Assembly (NCBI RefSeq): GCF_900113965.1
Contig: NZ_FORI01000008.1
Coordinates: forward strand, 62,001-126,000
Reading direction: 5' to 3'
DNA length: 64,000 bases
From: Treponema bryantii
Lineage (GTDB): Bacteria; Spirochaetota; Spirochaetia; Treponematales; Treponemataceae
Shown: positions 15,411 to 24,519 of the stretch, one piece after another
Position numbering within the stretch: position 1 is the first letter of the stretch
Layout: each line of letters opens with the position of its first letter
The notes under the pieces: model-generated
Seen by the model: the letters and a program-made list of their open reading frames with translations, nothing else
Databases searched by the model: none
What the model was told of the DNA's origin: nothing
Translations under genes and position numbers: made by a program

Positions 15411-16907
15411 TCACTCATAACTACGGCCCGTAAACAGCTTAAACTGTTCATAAGCCTGATATTCAAGCATTTTATATCCGTTACAAACACGACAGCCAGA
15501 AAGTTCTGCCCTTCTCATAACCGGTGTTGTAGACGGTTCATATATAATATCAAAAAGAAGTTCATTACCACGGAAATCATAAAAATAAATCGGGTCATTT
15601 TCTGCATTAGAAGGACCTTCAGAATTCATACCAACCGAAGTAGTCTGAACAATAAGATTAGAATACTCATCAAGCTTTGCGGCACAGTGTGCATCGAGCT
15701 GGCAGTAATTAAATCCATATTTATCTGCAAGCTGCATTGCGGCTTCTACAGTTCTGTTGAAAATACAAACACGTGCGCCCATCTGCTTAAGAACATAAAC
15801 GATTGCCTTTGCAGCACCACCGGCTCCAATTACAGCAACCTTCTTATGTTTAATTTTTACAGGACCCAGGAATTCTTCCAAAGCTCTGCGGAAGCCCGGA
15901 GCATCTGTATTATATCCAAGCCATTTATTATTCTTTCTGACAAGAGTATTGCAGGCGCCAATCTGAGCAACTTCAGGAGACTGCTCATTGATATAATACA
16001 TTACAGATTCTTTATGAGGAATTGTAACAGAAAGTCCTTTTACGCCAGCACCTTCACAAAAAGTCAAAGTATCAGAAATTAATTGAGAGCGGTATGGAAT
16101 ATAAACTGCATTAATCTTCTTTTCTTCATACCCTTTATTGTGAATCGCAGGGCTTGAAGTTTTTAAGAGCGGCCAGCCTGCAATTCCGTAAAGTGCAGTT
16201 TCCTGATTAATTGATTTGAAGTGATACATTTCATTAATTGTAACAGGATCAATATGACCGATTGCTTTTGTATTTTCGATTACTTCTTCCGGTGAAACAT
16301 AAGTAAGGAAAGAATTAGTACGACTTGCAAGAACGCGAGAAGGAAAACCTTCCGGTCCCATTGCACAAAGAATATGCTCGTACTGAGTCATTGCCTCACC
16401 TTCTTTCAGAAGATTAAGAACATCAGAAAGAGAATGCGGCATAAAAGCAATCTTTGGAATTTCATAACCGGTTTTACGCATTATATCGCAGCGTTCACGG
16501 ATATTCAGAATCGGTTCTTTCATGCTGTGACAGCTTCGGATAATGCGAACACCAAAAGCCATAGCCGCATCCTGAATACTTGGAATATGAAAATCTTCTT
16601 CGAAATCTACAAAGGCAAAGTTCTTTGATTTATCTGGATTTGCAAAAGCGAGGGCACGTGCAAAAAGATTTGTACGTGCAAAGTCACCGCCTGTAAACTG
16701 ACCGCCGTCAATATCGCGGCGGATTGTAAGAATACAAGGCTGATATATCATCGCTGGAAAACGACGCGCATATAACTGTTCATCTTCATTAAGATGATCA
16801 ACACGAAGCTCAACAAGATCAATATACTTTTCGTATTTTTTTACAAGCTTAAGATTCTCTTCAAGAGTCTTGCCTGTAAGCGTCATACATACCAGCGGTT
16901 GGTTCAT
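15411..16907 (-). CDS. aroDE: Bifunctional 3-dehydroquinate dehydratase / shikimate dehydrogenase
   Basis: A 498-residue fusion for steps three and four of the shikimate pathway. Residues 1 to about 220 are a type I dehydroquinase: CMTLTG, VELRVDHL, the Schiff-base region KIAFMPHS and CAMGPEGFPSR. Residues about 235-498 are shikimate dehydrogenase: YGIAGWPLLKTSSPAIHNKGYE, SVTIPHKESVM (catalytic Lys), CNTLVR, the NADP loop VIGAGGAAKAIVYVL and a C-terminal GYKMLEYQAYEQFKLFTG. The same fusion is known in plants, chlamydiae and some other bacteria. The start has AAGGA. Confidence 0.94.
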   Translation of the reverse strand: MNQPLVCMTLTGKTLEENLKLVKKYEKYIDLVELRVDHLNEDEQLYARRFPAMIYQPCILTIRRDIDGGQFTGGDFARTNLFARALAFANPDKSKNFAFVDFEEDFHIPSIQDAAMAFGVRIIRSCHSMKEPILNIRERCDIMRKTGYEIPKIAFMPHSLSDVLNLLKEGEAMTQYEHILCAMGPEGFPSRVLASRTNSFLTYVSPEEVIENTKAIGHIDPVTINEMYHFKSINQETALYGIAGWPLLKTSSPAIHNKGYEEKKINAVYIPYRSQLISDTLTFCEGAGVKGLSVTIPHKESVMYYINEQSPEVAQIGACNTLVRKNNKWLGYNTDAPGFRRALEEFLGPVKIKHKKVAVIGAGGAAKAIVYVLKQMGARVCIFNRTVEAAMQLADKYGFNYCQLDAHCAAKLDEYSNLIVQTTSVGMNSEGPSNAENDPIYFYDFRGNELLFDIIYEPSTTPVMRRAELSGCRVCNGYKMLEYQAYEQFKLFTGRSYE

Positions 16908-16916
16908 GATTAATCC

Positions 16917-17996
16917 TTAGTTTACTGTCTTTTTAGACACAACTTTATTTACTACTGTAAGTTCAAGAGTTGTTCCCTTTGGAACTGCATAAGGCACAGT
17001 TACATTTCCACCCGGATGGTTGAAGCTAAGCAGAGTATAAGAGTCGCCCTCTGCAGGATAAGCTTCAATCTTCATTGGTACAGGATATGGATAATCTGCA
17101 ACCTTCTCCTGATAGATTCCATAAATATTGTCGTTGTATTCACCAGAAGGCAATGCCATTTCAAGTGTTACACGTGTATAATTTGGAACAAACTCGCTGT
17201 CAAATGCCTGCTGATCAACAACAGTACCAGGCTTTTCATCACCAGCAGCCTTATGAGAAGTAATATCAAATACGAGCTTGCTTCTTGTAATAATCTGAAG
17301 AAGGTCATTAACACTCTGACCAATAAGATATGGAGCCTTTGTATTTTCGTAGTTTGGACCACGGCTTACAACAAGCTGTACAGTAACAGGTTCAGAAATC
17401 TTTGTTCCAGCAGGTGGATCCTGTTCAAGGATTGTTCCGGCATCAGAAACATCTGGTTTGTATTCAGGTTCTGCGAGTACGATGAGAGGCTTTGTCTGAC
17501 CGGCGAAAAGAGTCTGAAGCTTCATGCGAAGATCTTCAATGTTCATGCCAGTATATTCATCAACCTTATCAACAATTACACCACGGCTTACAACAAGAGA
17601 AACACGACTGTAGCCTTTTACAATTGCACCTGCATCTGGAGACTGATCAAGAATAGTTCCTTCATCTCCAGGAATATCTGAATAACGAAGGCTGATTTTT
17701 GGATAAAGCTCTTTTACCTGCATTTCAAGAAGTGCATCTTCAAGATTTTTTCCTACTACATTAGGAACAAGAACTTTTTCCGGCCCCTTAACATTCATAA
17801 AGAAGATTGCAAAGGCTGCAAAACACATAAGGGCAAACGCACAAAGACAGATTCCAAGAAAAGCCGGAATGCTTGTCTGGAAGTTATCATAAGATTCAGA
17901 AAAGTTTACCTTAAGGTTAGGTTTCTTTTTATTCTTAAAGATATTTTTGATTTTAGAAGATTTAGTTTCTGTTTCGTAATCTTTGTTGTCGTCCAT
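16917..17996 (-). CDS. Membrane protein with three PASTA domains
   Basis: A 359-residue protein. A basic, low-complexity cytoplasmic N-terminus (to about 40) is followed by one membrane helix (about 44-69) and three extracytoplasmic PASTA repeats beginning near 77, 144 and 215; two end in LVVSRG. PASTA domains elsewhere bind muropeptides or peptidoglycan, usually on Ser/Thr kinases or PBPs. Neither domain is present here, so this is a stand-alone PASTA protein, perhaps a wall sensor or scaffold. Its start has GAGGA. It lies between fmt and aroDE in a minus-strand run. Confidence 0.85.
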   Translation of the reverse strand: MDDNKDYETETKSSKIKNIFKNKKKPNLKVNFSESYDNFQTSIPAFLGICLCAFALMCFAAFAIFFMNVKGPEKVLVPNVVGKNLEDALLEMQVKELYPKISLRYSDIPGDEGTILDQSPDAGAIVKGYSRVSLVVSRGVIVDKVDEYTGMNIEDLRMKLQTLFAGQTKPLIVLAEPEYKPDVSDAGTILEQDPPAGTKISEPVTVQLVVSRGPNYENTKAPYLIGQSVNDLLQIITRSKLVFDITSHKAAGDEKPGTVVDQQAFDSEFVPNYTRVTLEMALPSGEYNDNIYGIYQEKVADYPYPVPMKIEAYPAEGDSYTLLSFNHPGGNVTVPYAVPKGTTLELTVVNKVVSKKTVN

Positions 17997-18037
17997 ATTT
18001 TCCTCTATTTTTATTCTGATATTTCGATTTATACTAA

Positions 18038-19003
18038 TTATTCAAGAACAGTGCCAATAAAGTTTCTGGCTCCATTCATAAAGCTCTTATAGTCCATGGC
18101 GTTCTTGCCCTGGCGCTGAAGCTTTCTTACAGAAAGAATTCCTTCCCCTGTTTTTATAAGAATACCGTCCGGCTTTGAAAATGCCAAGACCGTACCGGGA
18201 ACTCCGTCTGCACCACCTGTAACCGAAGCATCTCCCGTAAAAAGCCTTGCTTCAAGAATTCTTAAAGGAGCACCGTTTTCCATACACCAGCAGCCAGGCT
18301 CCGGATAGTATGCACGGATTTTTGCTTCAATCACTTTTGCACTTTCGTTCCATTTAATGCGGCCATCTTCTTTTGTGATAATTCCTGTATAGGAAGCTTC
18401 ACCAGACTGTGGCTTTCCTTCTGGAAGTTTTCCACTGGCAACGCATTTTTTAATAACTTCAAGGATGAGCTTTGCACCCTCCTCTGCACTGTAGTTCAAA
18501 AGTGATTCACCAGTTTCTGTACCATTGAGATCTACAACTGTCTGTGCAAGAATATCACCCTCGTCCATTTTAAGTCCGAGAGTCTGAATTGTAACAGCTG
18601 TCTGTTTATCACAGTTAAGAATTGCGGCAGGCACCGGAGTACATCCACGGTATTTTGGTAAAAGAGAAGGATGAAGATTGATTCCACCAAGCGGAAAAAG
18701 CTCCAGAAACTTTGGGCCAAAAATATGACCATAGGCAAAGCAAACAAGAAGATCCGCATTCAAAGGACGCACTGCTTCACGTGCGGCTCCATCAAGATGT
18801 TCTGGAGTAAGAACTGGAATTCCACAGCTTTCGGCATAAGCAGCAACTGAAGTTGGAATAAGATCCTTATGACGTCCTTTTGCAGAAGGCGGATTCGAAA
18901 GAACACCTGCAATCTCAAAGCCGTTTTCTTTCTGAGCGTTTGTGAGAATCTCAAGTGTTTTTTTAGCCGCTTCCGGGCTTCCTGCAAACAAAACTCTAAT
19001 CAC
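18038..19003 (-). CDS. fmt: Methionyl-tRNA formyltransferase
   Basis: A 321-residue enzyme that formylates initiator Met-tRNA using 10-formyltetrahydrofolate. Visible motifs are FAGSPEAA at residues 6-13, FAYGHIFGPKFLEL, the catalytic NLHPSLLPKYRGCTP (Asn109, His111) and QTLGLKMDEGDILAQ with the catalytic Asp, then the C-terminal tRNA-binding domain (AKIRAYYPEPG). The start is a GTG. The gene is next to def, the usual pairing for N-terminal formyl-Met processing. Confidence 0.94.
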   Translation of the reverse strand: MIRVLFAGSPEAAKKTLEILTNAQKENGFEIAGVLSNPPSAKGRHKDLIPTSVAAYAESCGIPVLTPEHLDGAAREAVRPLNADLLVCFAYGHIFGPKFLELFPLGGINLHPSLLPKYRGCTPVPAAILNCDKQTAVTIQTLGLKMDEGDILAQTVVDLNGTETGESLLNYSAEEGAKLILEVIKKCVASGKLPEGKPQSGEASYTGIITKEDGRIKWNESAKVIEAKIRAYYPEPGCWCMENGAPLRILEARLFTGDASVTGGADGVPGTVLAFSKPDGILIKTGEGILSVRKLQRQGKNAMDYKSFMNGARNFIGTVLE

Positions 19004-19015
19004 TGTAGTCCGCCT

Positions 19016-19591
19016 TTATTTTGCCTTTTTGGCTTCCTTAGCTGCAAGCTTTGCTGCAATCTTGCGGGCCTTGGCTTCTTTTTCTTTAGCTTTCTGAGCG
19101 GCACGCTCTGCACGTTTTTTGAACTGAGCTTCAGTTTTTTCTGCAAAGTCTTTATCGCCGCGGTCTATATAAAGAATACCATCAAGATGGTCATACTCAT
19201 GTTGAATAATGCGGGCAAGAAGACCGTCTGCTTCAAGAGTAAACGGACGTCCCTTTTCATTCAAAGCCTGAATTGTTACGCGAGTTGGTCTTGTGATAGA
19301 TTCGTATACCTGAGGAATACTAAGACAGCCTTCCTCATAATCACTTACTTCTTCTGAAGTTTTAATAATCTGAGGATTAATGAAAACACGCTTTACATCA
19401 TCGTCTGCCATTGCAACAAACATTCTGATGCTCTTGCCAATCTGAGGAGCTGCAAGGCCAACGCCATCTGCATCAACCATAGTCTCAAGCATATCTTCTG
19501 CGAGCTTTCTGATTTCATCATTTACTTCGGCAATAGGTTCTGCCTTCTGACGGAGAACTTCTTCACCAAGCTTTGTTATATCAAGAATCAT
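19016..19591 (-). CDS. def: Peptide deformylase with Lys/Ala-rich tail
   Basis: A 191-residue metalloenzyme that removes the formyl group from nascent proteins. The three motifs are complete: GVGLAAPQIG (43-52), EGCLS (87-91, metal Cys) and HEYDH (131-135, metal His and catalytic Glu). The last 40 residues form a highly basic helix rich in Lys, Ala and Glu (AQKAKEKEAKARKIAAKLAA), beyond the usual domain; it might help ribosome binding, an inference. It overlaps hisD by 4 bases and is followed by fmt. Confidence 0.94.
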   Translation of the reverse strand: MILDITKLGEEVLRQKAEPIAEVNDEIRKLAEDMLETMVDADGVGLAAPQIGKSIRMFVAMADDDVKRVFINPQIIKTSEEVSDYEEGCLSIPQVYESITRPTRVTIQALNEKGRPFTLEADGLLARIIQHEYDHLDGILYIDRGDKDFAEKTEAQFKKRAERAAQKAKEKEAKARKIAAKLAAKEAKKAK

Positions 19592-20955
19592 TTTTCACCT
19601 CTGATGCGTGCAGCGCGTGCGTGTCCTGCAAGACCTTCTGAATCTCCAAGATAACCGGCAGCTGCTGAAGATTTAAGAGTTCCAGGCTTTCCTTTTTCTG
19701 CTCTAAGAGTTGTTACTGTTTTAAGGAACATTCTTACACTGAGTCCGCCTGTATAGTGAGCGGCACCAGAAGTTGGAAGTGTGTGGTTCAAGCCTGCAGC
19801 ATAATCTCCAAGAACTTCTGCTGAATAGTGTCCAATGAACAGTGAGCCGTAATTATGAACAGCCTTTTCAATCTTATCGCGAAGAGCACACTTATCCATA
19901 GCAATTTCAAGGTGCTCTGGAGCTTTCATATTTGCAATTTCAATTGAGTCTTCAAGTTTGTTTACGATAATGATTTTACCGTAAGTATCAATACTCTGGC
20001 GTGCAACAGCCTTAGTTGTCATTGTTTCAAGCTGAGTTTCGATTGACTCACTTACCTTAGAAGCAAAATCAATATCATCAGTTACAAGAACTGGCTGAGC
20101 AACAACATCGTGTTCTGCCTGTGCAAGAAGATCTGCGGCAACCCATTCAGGATTGGCAGACTTATCAGCAATAATAAGAACTTCTGTAGGACCTGCAATC
20201 ATATCAATTCCTACATTTCCATAAACTGCCTTCTTTGCAGAAGCTACATATTTATTTCCTGGTCCAACAATAACATCAACCTTAGGAACACTTTCTGTAC
20301 CATAAGCCATTGCACCAATTGCCTGAGAACCACCTACTGCATAAAGATGATTTACACCACAGATATAAGCTGCAGCCATAATTCCTTCATCAGCATAAGG
20401 CTTACCGCCAACAAAAGCTTTTCCAGGAATTCCGCTTCCAGTTTTTCCGGCTGCAACTTTGTCTTCCGGGTGAACACGTGGAGGTGTACACATAATTACA
20501 TTTGGAACACCTGCGGCAACGGCTGGAGTAACAGTCATAATTACAGTTGATACGAGAGGGAAACGTCCAGCTGGAACGTAACAGCCTGCAATATCAACAG
20601 GGATTGTTTTCTGACCTGTAAAGAGACCTGGCTCAAGTTCTTCTTCAAAATCCTTAAATGATTTTTTCTGAAGTTTTGCAAAGCGAAGTGCAAGGTCGTG
20701 TGAATATACAATAGCGTCGTAAACATCGCGCTTTTCAATTCTAAGTTTTTCAGCAGCAGCTTTGAGTTCTTCCTGTGGAACTTCAAAGTTTGCAGGAACT
20801 GCAACATCAAACTTCTGTCCATAAAGACGAAGTGCTGCATCCCCTCTTTTCTGAACTTCTTCAAGAACAGAATTTACTACTTCATTTGATTCACCAAATG
20901 CACGGCCCTTAAAAAAGTCGGGCTCTACGTCGGCGTATTTTTGTATATTAATCAT
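19588..20955 (-). CDS. hisD: Histidinol dehydrogenase
   Basis: A 455-residue enzyme that catalyses the last two oxidations of histidine synthesis. Conserved pieces include [66 protein letters not shown] and the C-terminal [18 protein letters not shown] start at the ATG at 20955 with GGAGA 7 bases before it, rather than at the in-frame ATG 7 codons upstream (20976). The only other histidine gene in view is hisA-hisIE just upstream, separated from it by two palindromic repeats. Confidence 0.95.
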   Translation of the reverse strand: MINIQKYADVEPDFFKGRAFGESNEVVNSVLEEVQKRGDAALRLYGQKFDVAVPANFEVPQEELKAAAEKLRIEKRDVYDAIVYSHDLALRFAKLQKKSFKDFEEELEPGLFTGQKTIPVDIAGCYVPAGRFPLVSTVIMTVTPAVAAGVPNVIMCTPPRVHPEDKVAAGKTGSGIPGKAFVGGKPYADEGIMAAAYICGVNHLYAVGGSQAIGAMAYGTESVPKVDVIVGPGNKYVASAKKAVYGNVGIDMIAGPTEVLIIADKSANPEWVAADLLAQAEHDVVAQPVLVTDDIDFASKVSESIETQLETMTTKAVARQSIDTYGKIIIVNKLEDSIEIANMKAPEHLEIAMDKCALRDKIEKAVHNYGSLFIGHYSAEVLGDYAAGLNHTLPTSGAAHYTGGLSVRMFLKTVTTLRAEKGKPGTLKSSAAAGYLGDSEGLAGHARAARIRGEK

Positions 20956-20977
20956 AATTAAATCTCCATTTTTCACT

Positions 20978-21070
20978 GGTGGTTTCGATACGGCTTCGCC
21001 TACTCAACCACCGTATGTTCCGTTTTTCACCGGTGGTTGAGTAGCTGCGAAGCAGCGTATCGAAACCACC
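20978..21070. repeat. Two inverted family A palindromes between hisD and hisA-hisIE
   Basis: Two copies in opposite orientation, 20978-21013 and 21031-21070. Each has arms GGTGGTTGAGTAG and CGTATCGAAACCACC around a small secondary stem (CTGCGAAGCAG in the second). The last base of the hisA-hisIE stop codon is the first base of the second copy. As RNA both would fold into strong hairpins, and the two copies could also pair with each other. Confidence 0.88.
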
Positions 21071-22365
21071 TATTTCTCCTTGTGACGTCTATCAAGTTCG
21101 TCGTATACATCTTTCCAGGTCACGCCTTCCTTGTACATAAGTACATTTACAAAATACAGGAGGTCTGCTGCTTCCCAGATAACCTCGTCGCGGCCGTCTG
21201 CCTCACAAAGCTCTTCGGCTTCTTCTTCAACCTTTTCACGTACACGCTTAGCATCAAGAGTAGCTGTATAACTACCTGGTTTAGGATTTGCAAAACGGTC
21301 TGCAATAATATTATAAAGTCTGCCCATGCTTGATTTTTCGCCAGGGTCAGTTGTAAAACAGGTCCAGCTGCCGGTATGGCACGAAGGTCCTGTAGGAAGT
21401 ACAGTTGCAAGAATACAGTCGCGGTCACAGTCAGCACGCATGCGAACCAACTGAAGGAAGTTTCCGCTTGTGTCACCCTTTGTCCAAAGCTCGTTGCGGG
21501 AACGACTCCAGAAGGTAAGCTTACCGCATTCAAAACTCTTACGGATTGCTTCTTCGTTTGCATAAGCCTGCATAAGAACGTCGCCATTTACACTCTGTGC
21601 AATTACAGGAATGAGCGGTGACTTTTCAAAATCAAGGCAGGCAACAAAAGAATCTGTAAGATTTACTTTATTTGTATAAAGAGCCATACCAAGCTGTACA
21701 TCACAATGAAGCTTTTCAAGCTCTTTAATTTCTTCAACAGAAGAGATACCGCCGGCAGCAACAACGCGGCAATGGACAGCACTGCGAAGCTCGCGTACAT
21801 AGTCCATGTTAGTTCCCTGCATGCAGCCTTCTTTTTCAACACAAGTAAAAAGAAGTTCAGAACAGAATTTTTCTGCCTGCTTTGCTCCTTCAATCAGAGG
21901 GATATCAACAGTTTCGGTCCAGCCCTTTACAGCAATTTTTCCGTTGATTGCATCTACAGAGATTATGATTCTATCTTTACCGATTGCAGCAGCCAGTTCG
22001 TTCAAGAAATCTTCATTAAGAACTGACTCGCCAGGCTGAGGATTAGTTTTCCATGCGCTTGAACCGATAATAACTTTTTCTGCGCCAAGACTGATAAGCT
22101 CGCGGGCGCGTTTAACTGTGCGGATTCCACCGCCGGTACGAACGTTTCCATGATGGAGAAGTGATTTCAAAAGCGGGGTATTAACTGTGTTACCCTTTGC
22201 ATCAACATTTCCGAGAGCTGCATCAAGATCAATAACTGCAACTTCGCCATACATGTCAAACTGGCTGATAAGTGCATCTGCGTCATCACGCTGCAAAACC
22301 AGTTCCTTGCCGTTCTTAAGCTGAACGACATGTCCGTTTTTCAAATCAATAGAAGCTATTACCAT
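21070..22365 (-). CDS. HisA-HisI-HisE triple fusion
   Basis: A 431-residue protein joining three histidine-pathway activities. Residues 1 to about 235 form a HisA-type barrel (ProFAR isomerase): IDLKNGHVVQL, VIDLDAALG, GGGIRTVKRA and a second half with VAAGGISSVEE. About 245-340 is HisI, phosphoribosyl-AMP cyclohydrolase: VLMQAYANEEA, TFWSRSRNELWTKGDTSGN, and the metal Cys in DCDRDC and SCHTGSWTCF. About 345-431 is HisE, phosphoribosyl-ATP pyrophosphohydrolase: KVEEEAEELCEA, WEAADLLYFVNVLM. It would thus catalyse steps two, three and four in one chain. A -10 box TAAAAT lies 7 bases before the ATG, so the mRNA may be leaderless. Confidence 0.92.
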   Translation of the reverse strand: MVIASIDLKNGHVVQLKNGKELVLQRDDADALISQFDMYGEVAVIDLDAALGNVDAKGNTVNTPLLKSLLHHGNVRTGGGIRTVKRARELISLGAEKVIIGSSAWKTNPQPGESVLNEDFLNELAAAIGKDRIIISVDAINGKIAVKGWTETVDIPLIEGAKQAEKFCSELLFTCVEKEGCMQGTNMDYVRELRSAVHCRVVAAGGISSVEEIKELEKLHCDVQLGMALYTNKVNLTDSFVACLDFEKSPLIPVIAQSVNGDVLMQAYANEEAIRKSFECGKLTFWSRSRNELWTKGDTSGNFLQLVRMRADCDRDCILATVLPTGPSCHTGSWTCFTTDPGEKSSMGRLYNIIADRFANPKPGSYTATLDAKRVREKVEEEAEELCEADGRDEVIWEAADLLYFVNVLMYKEGVTWKDVYDELDRRHKEK

Positions 22366-22372
22366 AATCGTG

Positions 22373-22401
22373 ATTTTAGCAAATTTTTAGACTTTATACA
22401 A
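22373..22401 (-). promoter_or_regulatory. Promoter of hisA-hisIE
   Basis: On the minus strand TTGTAT (22401-22396), a 17-base spacer and TAAAAT (22378-22373), 7 bases before the ATG at 22365. There is no Shine-Dalgarno sequence. Confidence 0.6.
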
Positions 22402-22459
22402 ATAAATAATATATAGAAGATATCTGTTAAAGAACGTCTTTAATTTCATTTTAGAAATC

Positions 22460-22488
22460 TTGTATTTCAGGAATGTGTATCATATAAT
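22460..22488 (+). promoter_or_regulatory. Promoter of the S41 peptidase
   Basis: TTGTAT (22460-22465), a 17-base spacer and TATAAT (22483-22488). Transcription should start near 22495, giving a short leader of about 13 bases that holds the Shine-Dalgarno AGAGAGGA. Confidence 0.65.
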
Positions 22489-22507
22489 AAATTAAGAGAG
22501 GATAAAA

Positions 22508-23647
22508 ATGCGTACATCAAAGAAAATCTTTACAATCAGTTTTATTACCAGCCTGCTTTTCAGCAGCGTTTTTGCATTCGAAACAAAACTTATAAATACA
22601 ACAGATATGGAAGTATGGCTTACAGTTTTTCAGGGCGATACAAAAGAAGAACTCCATGTTGCACCTCAATCTGAAAAAACTTTTACATATGAACTTATAG
22701 ATCCAGATAATATCAAATACAATTTGTCATGGGGAAGCGATAATAATTCCTGGTGGGGTTTCGCTGAAGGACCGATTACAGAGGCTAATACCTGGGAAGC
22801 CGGTTATGCTTCTAAACAATACGACCTTTCTTTTTACTCGCTTACAAAAAAAGAGAAGTCTGCAGTTTCTAATATGATCAGAACTACCTACATTGGTTTT
22901 ACTGAGATGAAAGAAAAAGGCTTTAAACTCAAAATGATTGACGAATGCCAGACCATTGGAGATTTGTTTGCCCTGCTTGATAAATATGTTTACGACTATC
23001 ATTTTTCTATTACTATTGACAGGGGTGAAAAAGGTTTTGCCAGATGGGAGTTCAAGAATCTTGTTACTGATGAAAAATGTAAAAAAAGTATTGATCCTAT
23101 AGTCACCTATTTTGAAAAACCAACCTCAAACGCTTATTACATCCGCTTTAATAGTTGTGCAGAAAGTACAAAAGATTTTAATAATCCTTACTGGAAAGAA
23201 TTTCCAAGGGCTGCTTCAAAGGCTTGTAATTATGATTTTATAGTTCTGGACCCGCGTTCGAATCAAGGTGGCGGACAGATGCAGCAGGTTCAGTTTTTTG
23301 AATCACTCATCAATAAAAACTACAAAGGAAAGATTTACATTCTTCAGGATAAATACAGTTTTTCTGCCGCCGAAATGTGGATGATTGCCGGAAAATACAT
23401 AAATAAGCTGGACATTACAACTGTCGGAACTTTTACCGGCGGTATGCAAAGATACGGTGAATGTAAAGCAAAAAAGAGCGGTAATGTTTATGGCTGGATT
23501 CCTACTATTATTTGTGGCATTCCAGATGATGGAAAATGGAAAGGCGAAGGTGTCGGCTATGAGCCGGATATTTTTGTATATCCAGAAGAGATTAAAGAAA
23601 CTCTTACCGGGCTCGGTGTGGATTTAACAGACATCGAGATTCAGTAA
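22508..23647 (+). CDS. Secreted S41-family peptidase-like protein
   Basis: A 379-residue protein with a clear signal peptide (basic start, hydrophobic core, SSVFA at residues 19-23). The C-terminal half resembles the tail-specific protease fold: ldpRSNQGGGQMQQVQFFESL and ILQDKYSFSAAEMWMIAGKYI, with the Ser of SFSAAEM at the expected catalytic position. No PDZ domain is obvious. The N-terminal region (about 25-120) is unassigned. The protein probably acts in the periplasm or on the surface; its substrate is unknown. A single-gene unit with its own promoter. Confidence 0.75.
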   Translation: MRTSKKIFTISFITSLLFSSVFAFETKLINTTDMEVWLTVFQGDTKEELHVAPQSEKTFTYELIDPDNIKYNLSWGSDNNSWWGFAEGPITEANTWEAGYASKQYDLSFYSLTKKEKSAVSNMIRTTYIGFTEMKEKGFKLKMIDECQTIGDLFALLDKYVYDYHFSITIDRGEKGFARWEFKNLVTDEKCKKSIDPIVTYFEKPTSNAYYIRFNSCAESTKDFNNPYWKEFPRAASKACNYDFIVLDPRSNQGGGQMQQVQFFESLINKNYKGKIYILQDKYSFSAAEMWMIAGKYINKLDITTVGTFTGGMQRYGECKAKKSGNVYGWIPTIICGIPDDGKWKGEGVGYEPDIFVYPEEIKETLTGLGVDLTDIEIQ

Positions 23648-23761
23648 GAGTTCATAAATATCATTTTGTAACTCTGATTTCTGTTACCATATCAGCGTTT
23701 ATAATACGGGTACATGTTTAAATGATATTCTAAAAAATCAGATTATTCAATAAACTGAAAT

Positions 23762-24397
23762 TCAGTCCGCAATGCATAATCTGCTTAGTTCGTTAAAGAT
23801 ACATTCGATTGAATACTGGTCCGGAGTTTTGTTTTCAAACCAGCCGTCATCAAAAAGTTTCTTTGCAGCATTTACACCGCGTGCGTTGTACACGGAAAAA
23901 TCAGCCAGCATGCTTTCAAGTTTTGCCTTATCTTGATTATAAAGAAGTTCCTTAATCGCCTGCAGGCCTCGCTGAACCTCTCCATAGATTGAAGGCATCC
24001 AGACAACCTCAACATGCTTGGACGCAAGGAAGCGGCTTTTGTCTAAAAGCTCCACTGCCCCGCCATGGTCGTCGTGAGCGCCAATAATCAGCTTTCTTAT
24101 ACCGCCCATAACTAAAGTTCCAAGACACATAGGGCACGGCTCAAGAGCGGCATAAAGAGTATAAGATTTTACATTAGGATATTTAGTGATGTTCAGATTT
24201 CTGACAGCTTCGACTTCGGCATGAGAAACGCGCGGGTTTGGTATTTCAGTTTCGCCGATTTTATTTCTTCCAACTGAAATGATATTGCCGCCTTCATCAA
24301 CAATTACAGCCGCAATGGCTTTACTTTGATGGCAGACAGATTCCCATTCCATCTCAAAGATTTTCTGCCAGATTATATCCAGTTCTTCAAACTTCAT
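23762..24397 (-). CDS. Cytidine/deoxycytidylate-type nucleoside deaminase
   Basis: A 211-residue zinc deaminase. The catalytic motifs are VSHAEVEAVRN (zinc His and proton-shuttle Glu) and EPCPMCLGTLVMGG (two zinc Cys). The C-terminal 80 residues extend beyond the minimal fold. The family includes guanine deaminases and tRNA adenosine deaminase; the long tail and lack of TadA-specific motifs favour a free nucleobase or nucleoside substrate, though this is uncertain. Start with AGGAG, in an isolated minus-strand position. Confidence 0.8.
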   Translation of the reverse strand: MKFEELDIIWQKIFEMEWESVCHQSKAIAAVIVDEGGNIISVGRNKIGETEIPNPRVSHAEVEAVRNLNITKYPNVKSYTLYAALEPCPMCLGTLVMGGIRKLIIGAHDDHGGAVELLDKSRFLASKHVEVVWMPSIYGEVQRGLQAIKELLYNQDKAKLESMLADFSVYNARGVNAAKKLFDDGWFENKTPDQYSIECIFNELSRLCIAD

Positions 24398-24477
24398 TTT
24401 TCTCTCCTAGGAAAAATATCTGCCCAGGTGGCGGTTATCTATAATGTGCCTTATAGTAGGAAAGTCCAAAAGTTTGG

Positions 24478-24513
24478 CCCGAGTTTAACTACCGAAAGAT
24501 AGTCAAACTCGGG
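24478..24513. repeat. 36-base hairpin between the deaminase and AraC genes
   Basis: An imperfect inverted repeat, CCCGAGTTTAACTA with TAGTCAAACTCGGG, around CCGAAAGA. It lies 6 bases past the stop of the AraC-type gene and lacks a clear T-run, so it may be another palindromic repeat acting as an mRNA 3' end rather than a classical terminator. Confidence 0.65.
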
Positions 24514-24519
24514 ATACCC

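Noticed and set aside
20978-21070. Calling the facing palindrome pair a transposon with terminal inverted repeats
   Set aside because: The copies are too short and enclose no coding sequence; they fit a palindromic repeat family better.
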